A stretch of DNA of 64,000 nucleotides from the NCBI RefSeq assembly GCF_029846255.1, contig NZ_JARVWQ010000001.1:992001-1056000 (forward strand). Direction: 5' to 3'. This document shows, one piece after another, positions 36,094 to 45,657 of the stretch. Origin of the DNA: Amnibacterium sp. CER49. GTDB lineage: Bacteria; Actinomycetota; Actinomycetes; Actinomycetales; Microbacteriaceae. A program made the translations under genes and the position numbers. The notes beneath the pieces were generated by a model. It saw nothing but the letters and a program-made list of their open reading frames with translations, was not told where the DNA came from and ran no database searches. The first letter of the stretch is position 1, and each line of letters starts with the position of its first letter.

Positions 36094-36840
36094 CTAGGCC
36101 CGGCGGGCTGTGCGCTCGGTGAAGGCGTCCTCCGCCGCCTCGCCCTCGGCCGCCACGACCGCGAGATCGACCGTGACCGCGCGGTGGTCCGAGAGCTCGT
36201 CGCCGGAGAGCTGGATGCGGCCGATGCCGAAGCCGTCGGGCACGAGGAAGTAGTCGTCGTTCTCGTCGGTGCCGGGGTGCGACACGTACTGCTGCACCTC
36301 GCTCGTCAGCACCGCGCGGCCGCGCCAGAGCGCCGCGTGCCGCTCGAGGTGGTTCACGTTGAAGTCGCCGCCGAGGATGCGCCGCTGCCCCTTGTGGTCG
36401 AGCATGCCGAGCACCTCCTTCAGGTGGTGCAGCGCGAACTCGTCGCGGACCGAGAGGTGCACGTTCGCGAGCGGCCACACGACGCCCTCCTGCTCGACGT
36501 CGGCGAACTGCACGATGCGCTGGTGCGGGTCGCCCTGCTCGTGGTGCAGCACGAGCGCCTCGGTCGACGGCACCGGGAAGCGGCTGAGCAGCGCAAGCCC
36601 CTCGCGGTAGTCGCTGGCGGTGCGGCCGCGCTGCAGCCGGGTGATCGACTCGTGCCGGAACGGGTATGCGAGCCGCTCGTTCAGCAGCTCGACCGGCGAG
36701 TACGGCGAGACCCCCGGGAGGTAGACGACCTCCTGGAAGAGGATCACGTCCGGGTCGAGGCGCCGCAGGTAGGCGACGATGCGCTCGGAGCGCTCCTCCC
36801 ACTCGAAGAAGCCGCGCAGGTTCAGTGAGGTGATCCGCAT
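36094..36840 (-). CDS. endonuclease/exonuclease/phosphatase family hydrolase
   Basis: 248 aa with GGAGGC before the ATG. The fold is recognised from MRITSLNLRGFFEWEERSER at the start, PDVILFQEVVY (metal-binding Glu), the central WPLANVHLS, ILGGDFNVNH (Asp/Asn pair) and the terminal DELSDHRAVTVDLAV (catalytic Asp-His). No signal peptide is seen, so it acts in the cytosol. The substrate may be nucleic acid or a phosphoester. It is first in a two-gene operon with the aldo/keto reductase. Confidence 0.87.
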   Translation of the reverse strand: MRITSLNLRGFFEWEERSERIVAYLRRLDPDVILFQEVVYLPGVSPYSPVELLNERLAYPFRHESITRLQRGRTASDYREGLALLSRFPVPSTEALVLHHEQGDPHQRIVQFADVEQEGVVWPLANVHLSVRDEFALHHLKEVLGMLDHKGQRRILGGDFNVNHLERHAALWRGRAVLTSEVQQYVSHPGTDENDDYFLVPDGFGIGRIQLSGDELSDHRAVTVDLAVVAAEGEAAEDAFTERTARRA

Positions 36841-36976
36841 GGTGCCTCCGATTCTGGACCGCCCGAGGGATCGCTCCCTGCGGGGTTGATCGTCCAGGAT
36901 CGGTTCGCGGCTCGCGTGGAGCCCGGTCGCAGCGAAGGCTCGGGGAGCGGCGCGAGCGCCGCGCCAGAGTGGGTCC

Positions 36977-38791
36977 ATGCCGCTGCCGATCGAGGACTAC
37001 GCCCTGATCACCGACTGCTCCACGGCCGCGCTCGTCGGCCGCGACGGCAGCATCGACTGGCTCTGCCTGCCGCGCTACGACTCCGCCGCGATGTTCGCGG
37101 CGCTGCTCGGCGACGAGCGGCACGGCCGCTGGAAGCTCGCCCCCACCACCGAGGACGCGAACGCGACGCGGCGCTACGAGGGCGACTCGTTCGTGCTGCT
37201 GACGCACTGGGAGACGCCGGAGGGCGAGGTCGAGGTGCTCGACTTCATGCCGCGCGGCACCGACCGCGCCGATCTCGTCCGCCGCATCCGCGGCATCCGC
37301 GGCACGGTCACGATGCGCGAGGAGCTGCGGGTGCGGTTCGGGTACGCCGCCTCGATGCCCTGGGTGCGGAAGGACCGGTCCACGACGCCGCCCGCGTTCA
37401 CGGCCGCCTCCGGCCCGGACGCGATCGTGCGCTACGGGCCCGAGCTGCACGCGACCGACCTGAAGCACGAGGCCGAGTTCGAGGTCTCGGCGGGCGAGAC
37501 GATCGACGTGAGCCTCTGCTGGTACCCCTCGCACCGGCAGCGCCCCACCCCGCCGGACGTCGAGCAGGGCCTGCACCACACCCGCCGCTGGTGGCGCGAC
37601 TTCGCCCGGAGGAACCGGTACACGGGCGCGTACGAGGAGCACGTGCACCGCTCGCTGCTCACGCTGCGCGCCCTGACGCACGCCGAGACCGGCGGCATCG
37701 TCGCGGCGGCGACCACCTCGCTCCCCGAGCAGTTCGGCGGCGAGCGCAACTGGGACTACCGGTACGTCTGGCTGCGCGACGCCTCGCTGACGCTCTCCGT
37801 GATGATCCGCAGCGGCCTGTCCGAGGTGGTGAGCCACTGGCGCGACTGGCTGCTCCGCGCCATCGCCGGCGATCCCGCTGACCTGCAGATCATGTACGGC
37901 ATCGCGGGCGAGCGGCGGCTCGCGGAGTACGAGCTCGACAGCCTGCCCGGCTACGAGGGCGCCTCCCCGGTGCGCGTCGGCAACGGCGCCTACACGCAGT
38001 ACCAGGCCGATGTGATCGGCGAGGTGATGGTCGCTCTCGAGGAGGCGCGGGCGGCGGGCATGAAGGAGAGCGCGAACTCCTGGTCGCTGCAGTGCTCGCT
38101 GATCACGTACCTCGAGCAGAACCTCGACCGGCAGGACCAGGGCATCTGGGAGGCCCGCGGGCCGGCGCACTTCTACACGCAGGGCCGGGCGATGCAGTGG
38201 GCGGCGTTCGACGCCGCGATCCGCGGGGTGCGCGACCACGGCCTCGAGGGCGACGCGGACCGCTGGGAGCGGCTGCGCGACGGCATCCGCGATCAGATCG
38301 AGCGCCAGGGCTACGACGCCGAGCGGAACACCTACACGCAGCACTTCGAGACGAAGGAGGTCGACTCGTCCCTCCTGCTGCTGCCGCAGGTCGGCTACTG
38401 CCGGCCCGACGACCCGAAGATGCTCGGCACGGTGCAGGCGATCGAGGAGGACCTGCTGCGCGACGGCCTGCCGCTGCGGTACCGCACCGACAAGTCGCCC
38501 GACGGCCTGCCGCCGGGCGAGAACCCGTTCCTCGCCTGCGCGTTCTGGCTCGTCGAGCAGTACGCGCGCTCAGGCCGGGTCGACGACGCCCGGCGACTGA
38601 TGGACCGCCTCGTCGGCTTCACGAACGACCTCGGCCTGCTGTCGGAGGAGTACGACGTGCAGAACAGGCGGCAGGCGGGCAACACCCCGCAAGCGCTCTC
38701 GCACCTCGCGCTCATCCGCGCCGCGGAGGCCATCCAGCGGGCCGATACGGGCGACGGCTCCACGCTGCAGCGGCTGCCCGCAGGCGGCTGA
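36977..38791 (+). CDS. GH15 family glycoside hydrolase (trehalase/glucoamylase-like)
   Basis: 604 aa. The N-terminal beta-sandwich typical of actinobacterial GH15 enzymes starts LPIEDYALITDCSTAALVGR and DGSIDWLCLPRYD. The (alpha/alpha)6 barrel follows from about 225, with NWDYRYVWLRDASLTLSVM, QADVIGEVMVALEEARA, GIWEARGPAHFYTQGRAMQW, where Glu of WEARG is the expected general acid, and SEEYDVQNRRQAGNTPQALS, whose Glu is the likely base. Mycobacterial members are trehalases. No signal peptide is present, so the enzyme would act on imported or internal trehalose or malto-oligosaccharide. Confidence 0.9.
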   Translation: MPLPIEDYALITDCSTAALVGRDGSIDWLCLPRYDSAAMFAALLGDERHGRWKLAPTTEDANATRRYEGDSFVLLTHWETPEGEVEVLDFMPRGTDRADLVRRIRGIRGTVTMREELRVRFGYAASMPWVRKDRSTTPPAFTAASGPDAIVRYGPELHATDLKHEAEFEVSAGETIDVSLCWYPSHRQRPTPPDVEQGLHHTRRWWRDFARRNRYTGAYEEHVHRSLLTLRALTHAETGGIVAAATTSLPEQFGGERNWDYRYVWLRDASLTLSVMIRSGLSEVVSHWRDWLLRAIAGDPADLQIMYGIAGERRLAEYELDSLPGYEGASPVRVGNGAYTQYQADVIGEVMVALEEARAAGMKESANSWSLQCSLITYLEQNLDRQDQGIWEARGPAHFYTQGRAMQWAAFDAAIRGVRDHGLEGDADRWERLRDGIRDQIERQGYDAERNTYTQHFETKEVDSSLLLLPQVGYCRPDDPKMLGTVQAIEEDLLRDGLPLRYRTDKSPDGLPPGENPFLACAFWLVEQYARSGRVDDARRLMDRLVGFTNDLGLLSEEYDVQNRRQAGNTPQALSHLALIRAAEAIQRADTGDGSTLQRLPAGG

Positions 38792-38854
38792 TCGGGGCCT
38801 GTCGCACCGGGCCGCCGCTCGATACGCTCGCGTCCCGAGCCCGAGGAGGAGCCG

Positions 38855-39169
38855 ATGCCCGATCCGAGCGGTGGCGACACGCTGTTCGCGGTGTTCCCGA
38901 TCCTGTTCGGGATCGTCGTCCTGATCGTGGTCGCCGGCTTCGCGCTGACGATCACGCTCGCGGTGGTGAACGCGCGACGCCTGCGCAGGCAGGGGCTGAA
39001 CCCCCTGACGCTGCAGAGCGACCTCGCGGCGCGGGCGATGCGTGCGCAGGCGTTCGCGCCGGAGCGGACGAAGTCCGAGCGGCTCACCGAGCTCGACGAC
39101 CTGCTCGGCAGCGGCCGGATCAGCCGCGAGGAGTTCCAGGCCGCCCGGGAGCGCATCCTCGCCGAGTGA
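38855..39169 (+). CDS. small membrane protein with SHOCT domain
   Basis: 104 aa; GAGGAGG precedes the ATG and TACGCT at about 38825 may be the -10. One strong transmembrane helix (LFAVFPILFGIVVLIVVAGF, extending to about residue 40) and a basic stretch precede a C-terminal SHOCT motif (LTELDDLLGSGRISREEFQA). SHOCT segments are short oligomerisation modules, also present in the SPFH protein at 3394. The role is unknown. Confidence 0.78.
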   Translation: MPDPSGGDTLFAVFPILFGIVVLIVVAGFALTITLAVVNARRLRRQGLNPLTLQSDLAARAMRAQAFAPERTKSERLTELDDLLGSGRISREEFQAARERILAE

Positions 39170-39178
39170 GCCGGGCAG

Positions 39179-40000
39179 TCAGTCGCGCTCGCGCGGCGCG
39201 GCCTGCGCGGCCTCGTCCCACCCCTCCTGCGGCGTCGCGCAGGTCTCGCGGAACACGTACTGCGACGGCAGCTTGCGCTCCGCGCTCGTCCAGTCGATCG
39301 AGTTGCGCCGCTGCTGCTCGGGCAGGTAGCCCAGCCGGTACACGGCCATGAGCTCGAGCTCGTCGGGCACCTCGAGCAGCCGCTCGATGCGGCCCCACTG
39401 CCCCGGCACCTCCATCGGGAACGAGACGAACTGGATGCCCATCCCGAGCTCGACCGTGGTGAGCCAGACGTTCTCCATCGCCGCCCCCATGCTGAAGACG
39501 GAGTAGAACGAGGACAGCTCGCCCGGCCGGTACTCGCCGCGGTCGAGCAGCACCGCGAGCAGCAGCGGAGCCCCGGCCACGAGCCTGCGGTTCTCCGCGC
39601 CGAGGGTCTGCGGCACGCGGAGGGTGTTCATGAGCCGCTGGCCGCGCGACGTGAACGCCTGCCCGGTGAAGGGGCGCAGCGGGGCGGGCAGGCGGTCGAA
39701 CAGCATCCCGTCGCGGCGGCGCTGCATCTCCTCGCGGCTGAAGCGGAAGTAGGGCTTGTAGCGCTCGAAGAACGTGCCGTTGCTCATCGCCTCGGTCATG
39801 CTCTCGCCGCTGATCGCCGCGATGGCGTCGATCGTCTCGCGCCGCTCGACGAGCACGAAGCGCCACGGCTGGCTGTTCAGCTGCGACGGTGCGCGGCCGG
39901 CGACCTCCATGAGCAGCCGCTGGTGCTCGGGCTTCACCGGGTCGGGCAGCAGGGGGCCGTTCGTCGTGCGGCGGCGGCGGATCGCGTCGAGCAGGTCCAT
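39179..40000 (-). CDS. nitroreductase family flavoprotein
   Basis: 273 aa. FMN-dependent reductase fold: [40 protein letters not shown] (FMN-binding loop), [20 protein letters not shown] and [21 protein letters not shown] ~50-residue insertion around [20 protein letters not shown] makes it longer than classical NfsB. It would reduce nitro or quinone compounds with NAD(P)H. It begins 4 bp after the stop of a small membrane protein gene, forming an operon. Confidence 0.88.
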   Translation of the reverse strand: MDLLDAIRRRRTTNGPLLPDPVKPEHQRLLMEVAGRAPSQLNSQPWRFVLVERRETIDAIAAISGESMTEAMSNGTFFERYKPYFRFSREEMQRRRDGMLFDRLPAPLRPFTGQAFTSRGQRLMNTLRVPQTLGAENRRLVAGAPLLLAVLLDRGEYRPGELSSFYSVFSMGAAMENVWLTTVELGMGIQFVSFPMEVPGQWGRIERLLEVPDELELMAVYRLGYLPEQQRRNSIDWTSAERKLPSQYVFRETCATPQEGWDEAAQAAPRERD

Positions 40001-40004
40001 CGGT

Positions 40005-40349
40005 TCAGTCCCTCCGGACGGCGGCGAGCGCGGCGGCGTACCAGGGCGCCGCGGTGACGGCCACGAGCGGATGCCGCAGCGTGCGGGTGCCGGCGTAGGG
40101 GATGCCGGCGAGCGGCACGAGCGCGGGCGCGAGCAGCGCCGCCGCGGGTCGGCGCGAGACGGCCCCCGCGGTGACCGCGCCGACCGTGAGCGCCGAGGTC
40201 GTGATGTAGAGCGCGTGGTGCACCCAGCGGTAGCGGCTCGTGTCGAGCGCGCGCAGGGCGACGGCCGTGCCGAGCGCGCAGTTCGCGGTGTACGCGAGTG
40301 CCGCGGCGACGACGAGGACGCCGCCGGCATGCCGCACGCCGTGGATCAC
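40005..40349 (-). CDS. small membrane protein, hypothetical
   Basis: 114 aa from a GTG with GGGAGG 9 nt upstream; a GTG further upstream gives 121 aa. Three to four hydrophobic helices: [53 protein letters not shown] and the C-terminal [19 protein letters not shown]. There is no recognisable domain. It probably shares an mRNA with the nitroreductase gene. Confidence 0.65.
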   Translation of the reverse strand: MIHGVRHAGGVLVVAAALAYTANCALGTAVALRALDTSRYRWVHHALYITTSALTVGAVTAGAVSRRPAAALLAPALVPLAGIPYAGTRTLRHPLVAVTAAPWYAAALAAVRRD

Positions 40350-40432
40350 CGCTTCATCCTCCCTCTCCACCCACCCCTCATCCTCCCCCTCCTCTCCCCC
40401 TCAGCGCCGAGGGGGCCCGGGAGAATGGAGCG

Positions 40433-41719
40433 GTGAGCGCCCGCGACGATCCCCCGCAGCCCGTCGACGCGGTGCCCGCCGGCGCCGCCGCGCCCCGGCG
40501 CTTCGCCGCGCTGCGGGTGCCGGACGCCCGGACGTACCTGATCGGTGCCGCGCTCGCGATGATGGCCGACAACATCGAGCACGTCATCACCTACTGGGTG
40601 CTCTGGGAGACGTACCGCTCCCCCGTGCTCGCGGGCTTCGAGGTGATCAGCCACTGGCTGCCGTTCCTGCTGCTCTCGGTCCCGTTCGGCGCGCTCGCCG
40701 ACCGGTACGACTGCCGCCGGGTGATCCAGGCGGGGCAGCTGCTGTTCGCCCTCGTCTCGGTCGCATGGGGGGTGCTGTTCGCGACGCACGGCCTCACCGT
40801 CGTCGCGGCCTGCGTGCTGCTCGTGCTGCACGGCACCGCGGGGGCCCTCTGGGGTCCGGCCGAGCAGCTGATGCTGCACGACTTCGTCGGGCCCGCCGAG
40901 GTGCCATCGGCGGTGCGCCTGAACGCCACCTTCCGCAGCCTCGGCATCCTGTTCGGCCCCGTGGTCGGCTCGGCGCTGCTGCTCGGGCTCGGCCCGGAGG
41001 CCGGCATCCTCGTGAACGCGCTGTTCTACCTGCCGCTCATCCTCTTCCTGCTGCGCACGCGGTACACGGGCCACACCCGCGACACCGAGGCCCGCCCCCG
41101 GGTCGGGATGCTCGACTCGCTGCGCGTCTTCGGGCGCATCCGCACCGACCGCACGCTCGTGTCGATGCTCGTGCTCGCCGGCCTCGGCTCGTTCTTCGTC
41201 GGCGCCTCGCTGCAGTCGGTGATGCCGGCGTTCGCCGCGCGGCTCGGCGCCGGCGACTCGGCCGGGCTCGCCTACGGCGTGCTCCTCTTCGGCACCGGCG
41301 CGGGCGGCGTGGTCGGCGGCTTCCTGCTCGAGGCGACCGACTTCCCGAAGCCGTCCGTGGCCGCCGCGGTCGCCGCGACGCTCGTCTACGGCCTCGCGAT
41401 CCTCGGCTTCGCGCTCACCGGGTCGTACCTGCTCGCGGTCGTGCTGCTCTTCGTCGGCGGCGCCGCGAACCTCGCGTCCATGTCGATCTCGCAGACCGTC
41501 GTGCAGCTGCTCGCGCCGCCCGCCGAGCGCGGCCGGGTGATCGGCCTCTACGGCGTCGCCGCGAACGGCCTGCGGCTCGGCAGCGGGTTCACGGTCGGCA
41601 TCGCGGGGGCGGCCGCCGGTGTCGCGACCTCGCTCGCCTGGAGCTCGGCCGCGCTCTGCGCAGGCACGGTGATCGCCGGGCTGCTCGCGCTGACCGGACG
41701 GCGCCGCGTCAGAGCGTGA
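40433..41719 (+). CDS. MFS transporter
   Basis: 428 aa from GTG with GGAG upstream. Twelve helices; DMT-unlike, with the MFS loop motif FGALADRYDCRRVIQAGQLL between helices 2 and 3 and a second half beginning near RTDRTLVSMLVLAGLGSFFV. The layout resembles the MFS_3/EntS-like group of exporters. The substrate is not indicated. It overlaps the end of the convergent phzF-type gene by 11 bp. Confidence 0.88.
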   Translation: MSARDDPPQPVDAVPAGAAAPRRFAALRVPDARTYLIGAALAMMADNIEHVITYWVLWETYRSPVLAGFEVISHWLPFLLLSVPFGALADRYDCRRVIQAGQLLFALVSVAWGVLFATHGLTVVAACVLLVLHGTAGALWGPAEQLMLHDFVGPAEVPSAVRLNATFRSLGILFGPVVGSALLLGLGPEAGILVNALFYLPLILFLLRTRYTGHTRDTEARPRVGMLDSLRVFGRIRTDRTLVSMLVLAGLGSFFVGASLQSVMPAFAARLGAGDSAGLAYGVLLFGTGAGGVVGGFLLEATDFPKPSVAAAVAATLVYGLAILGFALTGSYLLAVVLLFVGGAANLASMSISQTVVQLLAPPAERGRVIGLYGVAANGLRLGSGFTVGIAGAAAGVATSLAWSSAALCAGTVIAGLLALTGRRRVRA

Positions 41720-42536
41720 CGGTGCCCTCGACCACCGGCGCGACCGCGCCGCCGACCCAGATGCCCTCGTCGTCGCGCTCGATCGACACGAGGCCGTCGC
41801 GTCCGATGGCCGTGCCCTGCCGCACCGTGTAGCCGCCCGGCACGATGCCGTCGCGGAGGAACCAGGTGGCGATCCCGGCGTTCAGGCTCCCGGTCACCGG
41901 GTCCTCCGGCACGCCGAGGCCGGGCACGAACGCGCGCACCTCGAAGTCGGCGGGACCGCCGGGCTCGTGCCGGCCGACGACACCGAGCGGGAACGGCATG
42001 GCACCGAAGTCGGGGTCGACCGCGAGCACCGCGCCGGCGTCGGCGAGCGCGACCGCGAGCCAGCCCGGCCCGTTGTCGACCCACTCGGCCTCACCGAGGT
42101 CGTCCGGGTCGAGCCGGAGCGACGCGGCGGCAGCGATGCGCTCGGCGTCCGTCGCGGCGCCGGAGCGGAGCAGCGGCGGCGCGGCGAAGGCGATCCCGGA
42201 CGGGGTGCGGCGCAGCGTGACGAGCCCGACGCCGCACTCCTGCACGAAGGTGCTGGACCGCGACCCCGTCGCCTCGGCCCAGACCGCCGCTGAGCCGAGG
42301 GTCGGGTGCCCGGCGAACGGCAGCTCCTCCGCGGGGGTGAAGATCCGCACCCGGTAGTCGGCGCGGGCGTCCTCGGGGGCGAGCAGGAAGGTCGTCTCCG
42401 ACAGGTTCGTCCAGCGCGCGAAGTCGCGCATCCGCTGCTCGGCGAGGCCGTCGGCGCCGATCACGACCGCGAGCGGGTTGCCGCCGAGGGGGCCGCCCGG
42501 GAAGACGTCGACCTGCCGGAACGCGTACGACGCCAC
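41709..42536 (-). CDS. PhzF family epimerase/isomerase-like protein
   Basis: 275 aa from GTG with GAAGG upstream. Two-lobed DAP-epimerase fold: FRQVDVFPGGPLGGNPLAVV, then TNLSETTFL with the conserved Glu, FTPAEELPFAGHPTLGSAAV, and in the second lobe RAFVPGLGVPEDPVTGSLNA. These are the hallmark PhzF motifs. Most genomic members are not phenazine enzymes and their substrates are unknown. It is in an apparent operon 2 bp after the aldo/keto reductase gene. Confidence 0.9.
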   Translation of the reverse strand: MASYAFRQVDVFPGGPLGGNPLAVVIGADGLAEQRMRDFARWTNLSETTFLLAPEDARADYRVRIFTPAEELPFAGHPTLGSAAVWAEATGSRSSTFVQECGVGLVTLRRTPSGIAFAAPPLLRSGAATDAERIAAAASLRLDPDDLGEAEWVDNGPGWLAVALADAGAVLAVDPDFGAMPFPLGVVGRHEPGGPADFEVRAFVPGLGVPEDPVTGSLNAGIATWFLRDGIVPGGYTVRQGTAIGRDGLVSIERDDEGIWVGGAVAPVVEGTVTL

Positions 42537-42538
42537 GG

Positions 42539-43573
42539 TCAGGCCTTCGGCGGCGCGATGGCGCGGTGCCGCTGCTGCACGGCGAGCGGCCCGTACGGGT
42601 ACACCTCCGTGCGCGGCGTGCTCGCCTCGGTGAGGCGGTCGAGCGCGGCCTGCTCGAGCTCGAGGTCGGCCGCAGCGAGGTTCTGCTGCAGCTGCTCGAC
42701 CGAGCGGGCGCCGAGGATCGTGCTCGTCACGGCGGGCTGCGCGTCGAGCCAGGCGAGCGCGACCGCGGCCTGCGTCGCGCCGGTCTGGTCGGCGACCTCC
42801 TTGAGCGCGTCGAGCACGCGCCAGGTGTGCTCGTCCTCGTTGCGCGGGCCGTAGGCCTCCATGCCCCGCTCGGGGTCGTCGCCGAGACGGGAGGCACCCG
42901 TCGGCACCGTGTCCCGCTGGTACTTGCCGGTCAGCCAGCCGCCGGCGAGCGGCGACCACGGCAGCAACCCGATGGCCTGGTCCTGGGCCGCGGGCACGAT
43001 CTCGTGCTCGATGCCGCGGACGAGCAGCGAGTACTGCGGCTGCAGCGTGACCGGCGGCGCGAAGCCGTGCACCTTCGCGATCCACGCGGCCTTCGTCAGC
43101 TGCCAGCCGGTGAAGTTCGAGAAGCCGTAGGCGCCGATCTTGCCCGCGGTGATCGCGTCGTCGAGGAAGCGGAGCGTCTCCTCGAGCGGCGTCAGGGCGT
43201 CGAACGCGTGGATCTGGTACAGGTCGACGAAGTCGACGCCGAGGCGGGCGAGGCTCGAGTCGAGCGCGTCGCGGAGGTGCCGGCGGGAGGCGCCGTAGTC
43301 GTTCGCGCCGGGCCCCATCGGGAAGCGGCCCTTCGTGGCGATCACGATCTGCTCGGCCTCGACGCGGTTCGCGGCGAGCCAGCGGCCGATGATCTGCTCG
43401 GAGACGCCCTTGCTGTAGACGTCGGCCGTGTCGAGGAAGTTGCCGCCCGCGTCGAGGTAGGCGCGGATGATCTCGCCCGAGGTGTCCTCGTCGGCCTCCC
43501 CGCCGAAGGTCATCGTGCCGAGCGCCTGCACCGAGACGACGGTGCCGCTGTTGCCGAGGGTCCGGTATCGCAT
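42539..43573 (-). CDS. aldo/keto reductase, AKR11/Tas-like
   Basis: 344 aa, longer than the AKR at 35246 and from a different subgroup. LGNSGTVVSVQALGTMTFGG at the start, catalytic NFLDTADVYSKGVSEQIIG (Asp, Tyr), IVIATKGRF (Lys), VDLYQIHAFD (His), and the C-terminal cofactor clamp TILGARSVEQLQQNLAAADL. It is NADPH-dependent with an unknown carbonyl substrate. It is followed directly by the phzF-type gene. Confidence 0.91.
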   Translation of the reverse strand: MRYRTLGNSGTVVSVQALGTMTFGGEADEDTSGEIIRAYLDAGGNFLDTADVYSKGVSEQIIGRWLAANRVEAEQIVIATKGRFPMGPGANDYGASRRHLRDALDSSLARLGVDFVDLYQIHAFDALTPLEETLRFLDDAITAGKIGAYGFSNFTGWQLTKAAWIAKVHGFAPPVTLQPQYSLLVRGIEHEIVPAAQDQAIGLLPWSPLAGGWLTGKYQRDTVPTGASRLGDDPERGMEAYGPRNEDEHTWRVLDALKEVADQTGATQAAVALAWLDAQPAVTSTILGARSVEQLQQNLAAADLELEQAALDRLTEASTPRTEVYPYGPLAVQQRHRAIAPPKA

Positions 43574-43637
43574 GGCTTCAGTCTCCGCCGCGCCGCCTGG
43601 ATGCGACCTCGGGCGCGCTCCCCTGCCCTCTCCGGCG

Positions 43638-43703
43638 TCGCGCGGTAGGTGTGGCGTCGCGCGGTGTGCATGCGCACCGCGTCACGCCACGGCTACCGCG
43701 CGA
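43638..43703 (-). terminator. long hairpin with tandem 13-mers after the SDR gene
   Basis: A 66-nt imperfect palindrome: perfect 11-bp outer stem TCGCGCGGTAG/CTACCGCGCGA, then 16 of 21 further pairs. The exact 13-mer GGCGTCGCGCGGT occurs twice (43634-43646 and 43653-43665). It lies 26 bp after the SDR stop and 65 bp upstream of the aldo/keto reductase start. Confidence 0.6.
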
Positions 43704-43728
43704 CAAGGTGGCGGCTGAAGAGCAACCC

Positions 43729-44466
43729 TCAGGACGTGAGGCGGTCGAGCGCGGTGAGCACCGCGTCCTGCAGGGGCTCGGACTCGAGCGCCGGCGGCAC
43801 CCGGACCGCGCGGCGACCCGCGGTGTAGCCGCCGGGCCAGTCCTCGCCCGCCGCGGCCTCGGCGACCCGACGGCCACCCGACCCCACCTCGCCCGGTGCC
43901 CCGGGAGACGCGAGCTTGGTGCGCACCCAGCCCGGATCGACGGCGCCGACGCGGAGGGCGGGCAGCCGACGTGCCCAGCCGAGAGCGAGCACGACGTCGA
44001 GCGCCTTGCTGTCCGCGTAGGCGCGACGCGGCTCGGTCGCCTCGCCGAGGTGCTCGGGGTCCGCGTCGCCGCTGCCGGCCATGCCGCTGCCGAGGAACAC
44101 GAGCCGCCCTCGGATCCGGTCCTGGAGCAGGGCGGTGAGCCGGTGCGGCGCGAGCACGTTCACCGCGAACGTCGGCTCGAAGCCCTGGGCGCTCCGTGCG
44201 GCACCCGCCCTCGCCCAGATGCCCGCGTTGTGCACGAGCACGTCGACCTCGCCGATCGCGTCGGCGAGGTGGGGCAGCTGCCCGAGGTCGGCGAGGTCGC
44301 CGACGACGAGGGCGACCTCGCCCGCGCGGCCGAGCTCGTCGACCACGGGGCGGCCCCGCGCCTCGCTCCTGGCGTGGACGAGCACGCGGTGCCCCTGACC
44401 GAGGAGCAGCTCGGCGGCCGAGCGCCCGATGCCGTCCGTGCTGCCCGTGATGCAGATCGTCGCCAT
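43729..44466 (-). CDS. short-chain dehydrogenase/reductase
   Basis: 245 aa. Rossmann motif ITGSTDGIGRSAAELLLGQG (TGxxxGIG), VLVHNAGIWARAG (NNAG variant with His in place of the first Asn), LVFLGSGMAGSG and active-site YADSKALDVVLAL (YxxxK, here Tyr-Ala-Asp-Ser-Lys). It is retinol-dehydrogenase-like. The catalytic Ser region is less canonical. No clear operon partner; it ends at the 66-nt hairpin. Confidence 0.87.
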   Translation of the reverse strand: MATICITGSTDGIGRSAAELLLGQGHRVLVHARSEARGRPVVDELGRAGEVALVVGDLADLGQLPHLADAIGEVDVLVHNAGIWARAGAARSAQGFEPTFAVNVLAPHRLTALLQDRIRGRLVFLGSGMAGSGDADPEHLGEATEPRRAYADSKALDVVLALGWARRLPALRVGAVDPGWVRTKLASPGAPGEVGSGGRRVAEAAAGEDWPGGYTAGRRAVRVPPALESEPLQDAVLTALDRLTS

Positions 44467-44502
44467 GGCCCGGACCCTGGGCGGGACGTCCGGAAGACGC
44501 GC

Positions 44503-45657
44503 TCAGGCGAGGCGCCGGGCGCCGTCGGCGGGGACGACCGGGAACGCGGCGGCTCCGCGGTACCCGGACGCGGCGAACCGCTCGGCGACCGCCTCGCGCA
44601 GCGGGTCGACGGCGTCCGCGGCGACGAGCGCGATCGCGGCGCCGCCGAAGCCGCCGCCCGTCATCCGGGCGCCGACCGCACCGTGCGCGAGGGCGACGTC
44701 GACGACGGCGTCGAGCTCGGGCACGCTGATCTCGAAGTCGTCGCGCATCGATGCGTGGCTCTCGACCATGAGCCGGCCGAAGGCCGCGACGTCGCCCGCC
44801 TTCAACGCGTCGACGCTGCGGAGCACACGGTCGTCCTCGGTGACGACGTGCTTCACGCGCCGGTAGGTCACGGGGTCGAGCTCCTGCTCCGCGCGCGGCA
44901 GGTCGTCGAGCCCGAGGTCGCGCAGCGCCGGGACGCCGAGCGCGGCGGCACCTCGCTCGCACGCCTCGCGGCGATCCTTGTAGCCGCCGGTCGCGTGCGC
45001 GTGCTCGACGCGCGTGTCGACGACGAGCAGCACGAGCCCGGCCTCCGCGAACCCGAGCCGCACCTGCTCGACGTCGAGCGATCGGCAGTCGAGGAAGACC
45101 GCGGCGTCGGCGCGTCCGAAGACGGAGGCGCACTGGTCCATGATCCCGGTCGGCGCGCCGACGGCGATGTTCTCGGCCCGCCGTCCCAGCCGCGCGAGCG
45201 CGGCGCGGTCGGCATCCACCCGCCAGGCGTCGTTCAGCGCGACCGCCGTCGCCATCTCGATCGCCGCGGACGACGAGAGCCCCGCTCCGACCGGCACGTC
45301 GGAGTCGAGCGCGAGGTCGAAGCCGCGCTGCCCCGCGAGGTCGGTGCCCGCCTCGCCGAAGGCCCAGGCGACGCCGAGCGGGTACGCCGACCAGCCCGCG
45401 AAGCGCCGCTCGGCCACGTCGTCGAGGGTCGTGTCGACGAGCGCCGCGTCGAACGTCGAGGCGACCCGCACGCGCCGGTCGTCGCGGAGCGCGAGGGCGG
45501 CCGCGGTGGAGCGGTCGATCGCGAACGGCAGCACGAAGCCGTCGTTGTAGTCGGTGTGCTCGCCGATCAGGTTGACGCGGCCGGGAGCCGCCCAGACGCC
45601 GTCGGGCGCGCCCTGGAAGCGCGCCGCGAACAGGTCGCGGGCGGACTGCTCGCTCAT
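44503..45657 (-). CDS. galK: galactokinase
   Basis: 384 aa. GHMP kinase converting galactose to galactose-1-phosphate. Sugar-binding signature APGRVNLIGEHTDYNDGFVL near residue 25, ATP loop VPVGAGLSSSAAIE, acidic site GIMDQCASVFG and C-terminal GARMTGGGFGGAAIAL. The ATG shares one base with the galT stop (TGATG), so translation is coupled. No galE or mutarotase is in the window. Confidence 0.96.
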   Translation of the reverse strand: MSEQSARDLFAARFQGAPDGVWAAPGRVNLIGEHTDYNDGFVLPFAIDRSTAAALALRDDRRVRVASTFDAALVDTTLDDVAERRFAGWSAYPLGVAWAFGEAGTDLAGQRGFDLALDSDVPVGAGLSSSAAIEMATAVALNDAWRVDADRAALARLGRRAENIAVGAPTGIMDQCASVFGRADAAVFLDCRSLDVEQVRLGFAEAGLVLLVVDTRVEHAHATGGYKDRREACERGAAALGVPALRDLGLDDLPRAEQELDPVTYRRVKHVVTEDDRVLRSVDALKAGDVAAFGRLMVESHASMRDDFEISVPELDAVVDVALAHGAVGARMTGGGFGGAAIALVAADAVDPLREAVAERFAASGYRGAAAFPVVPADGARRLA

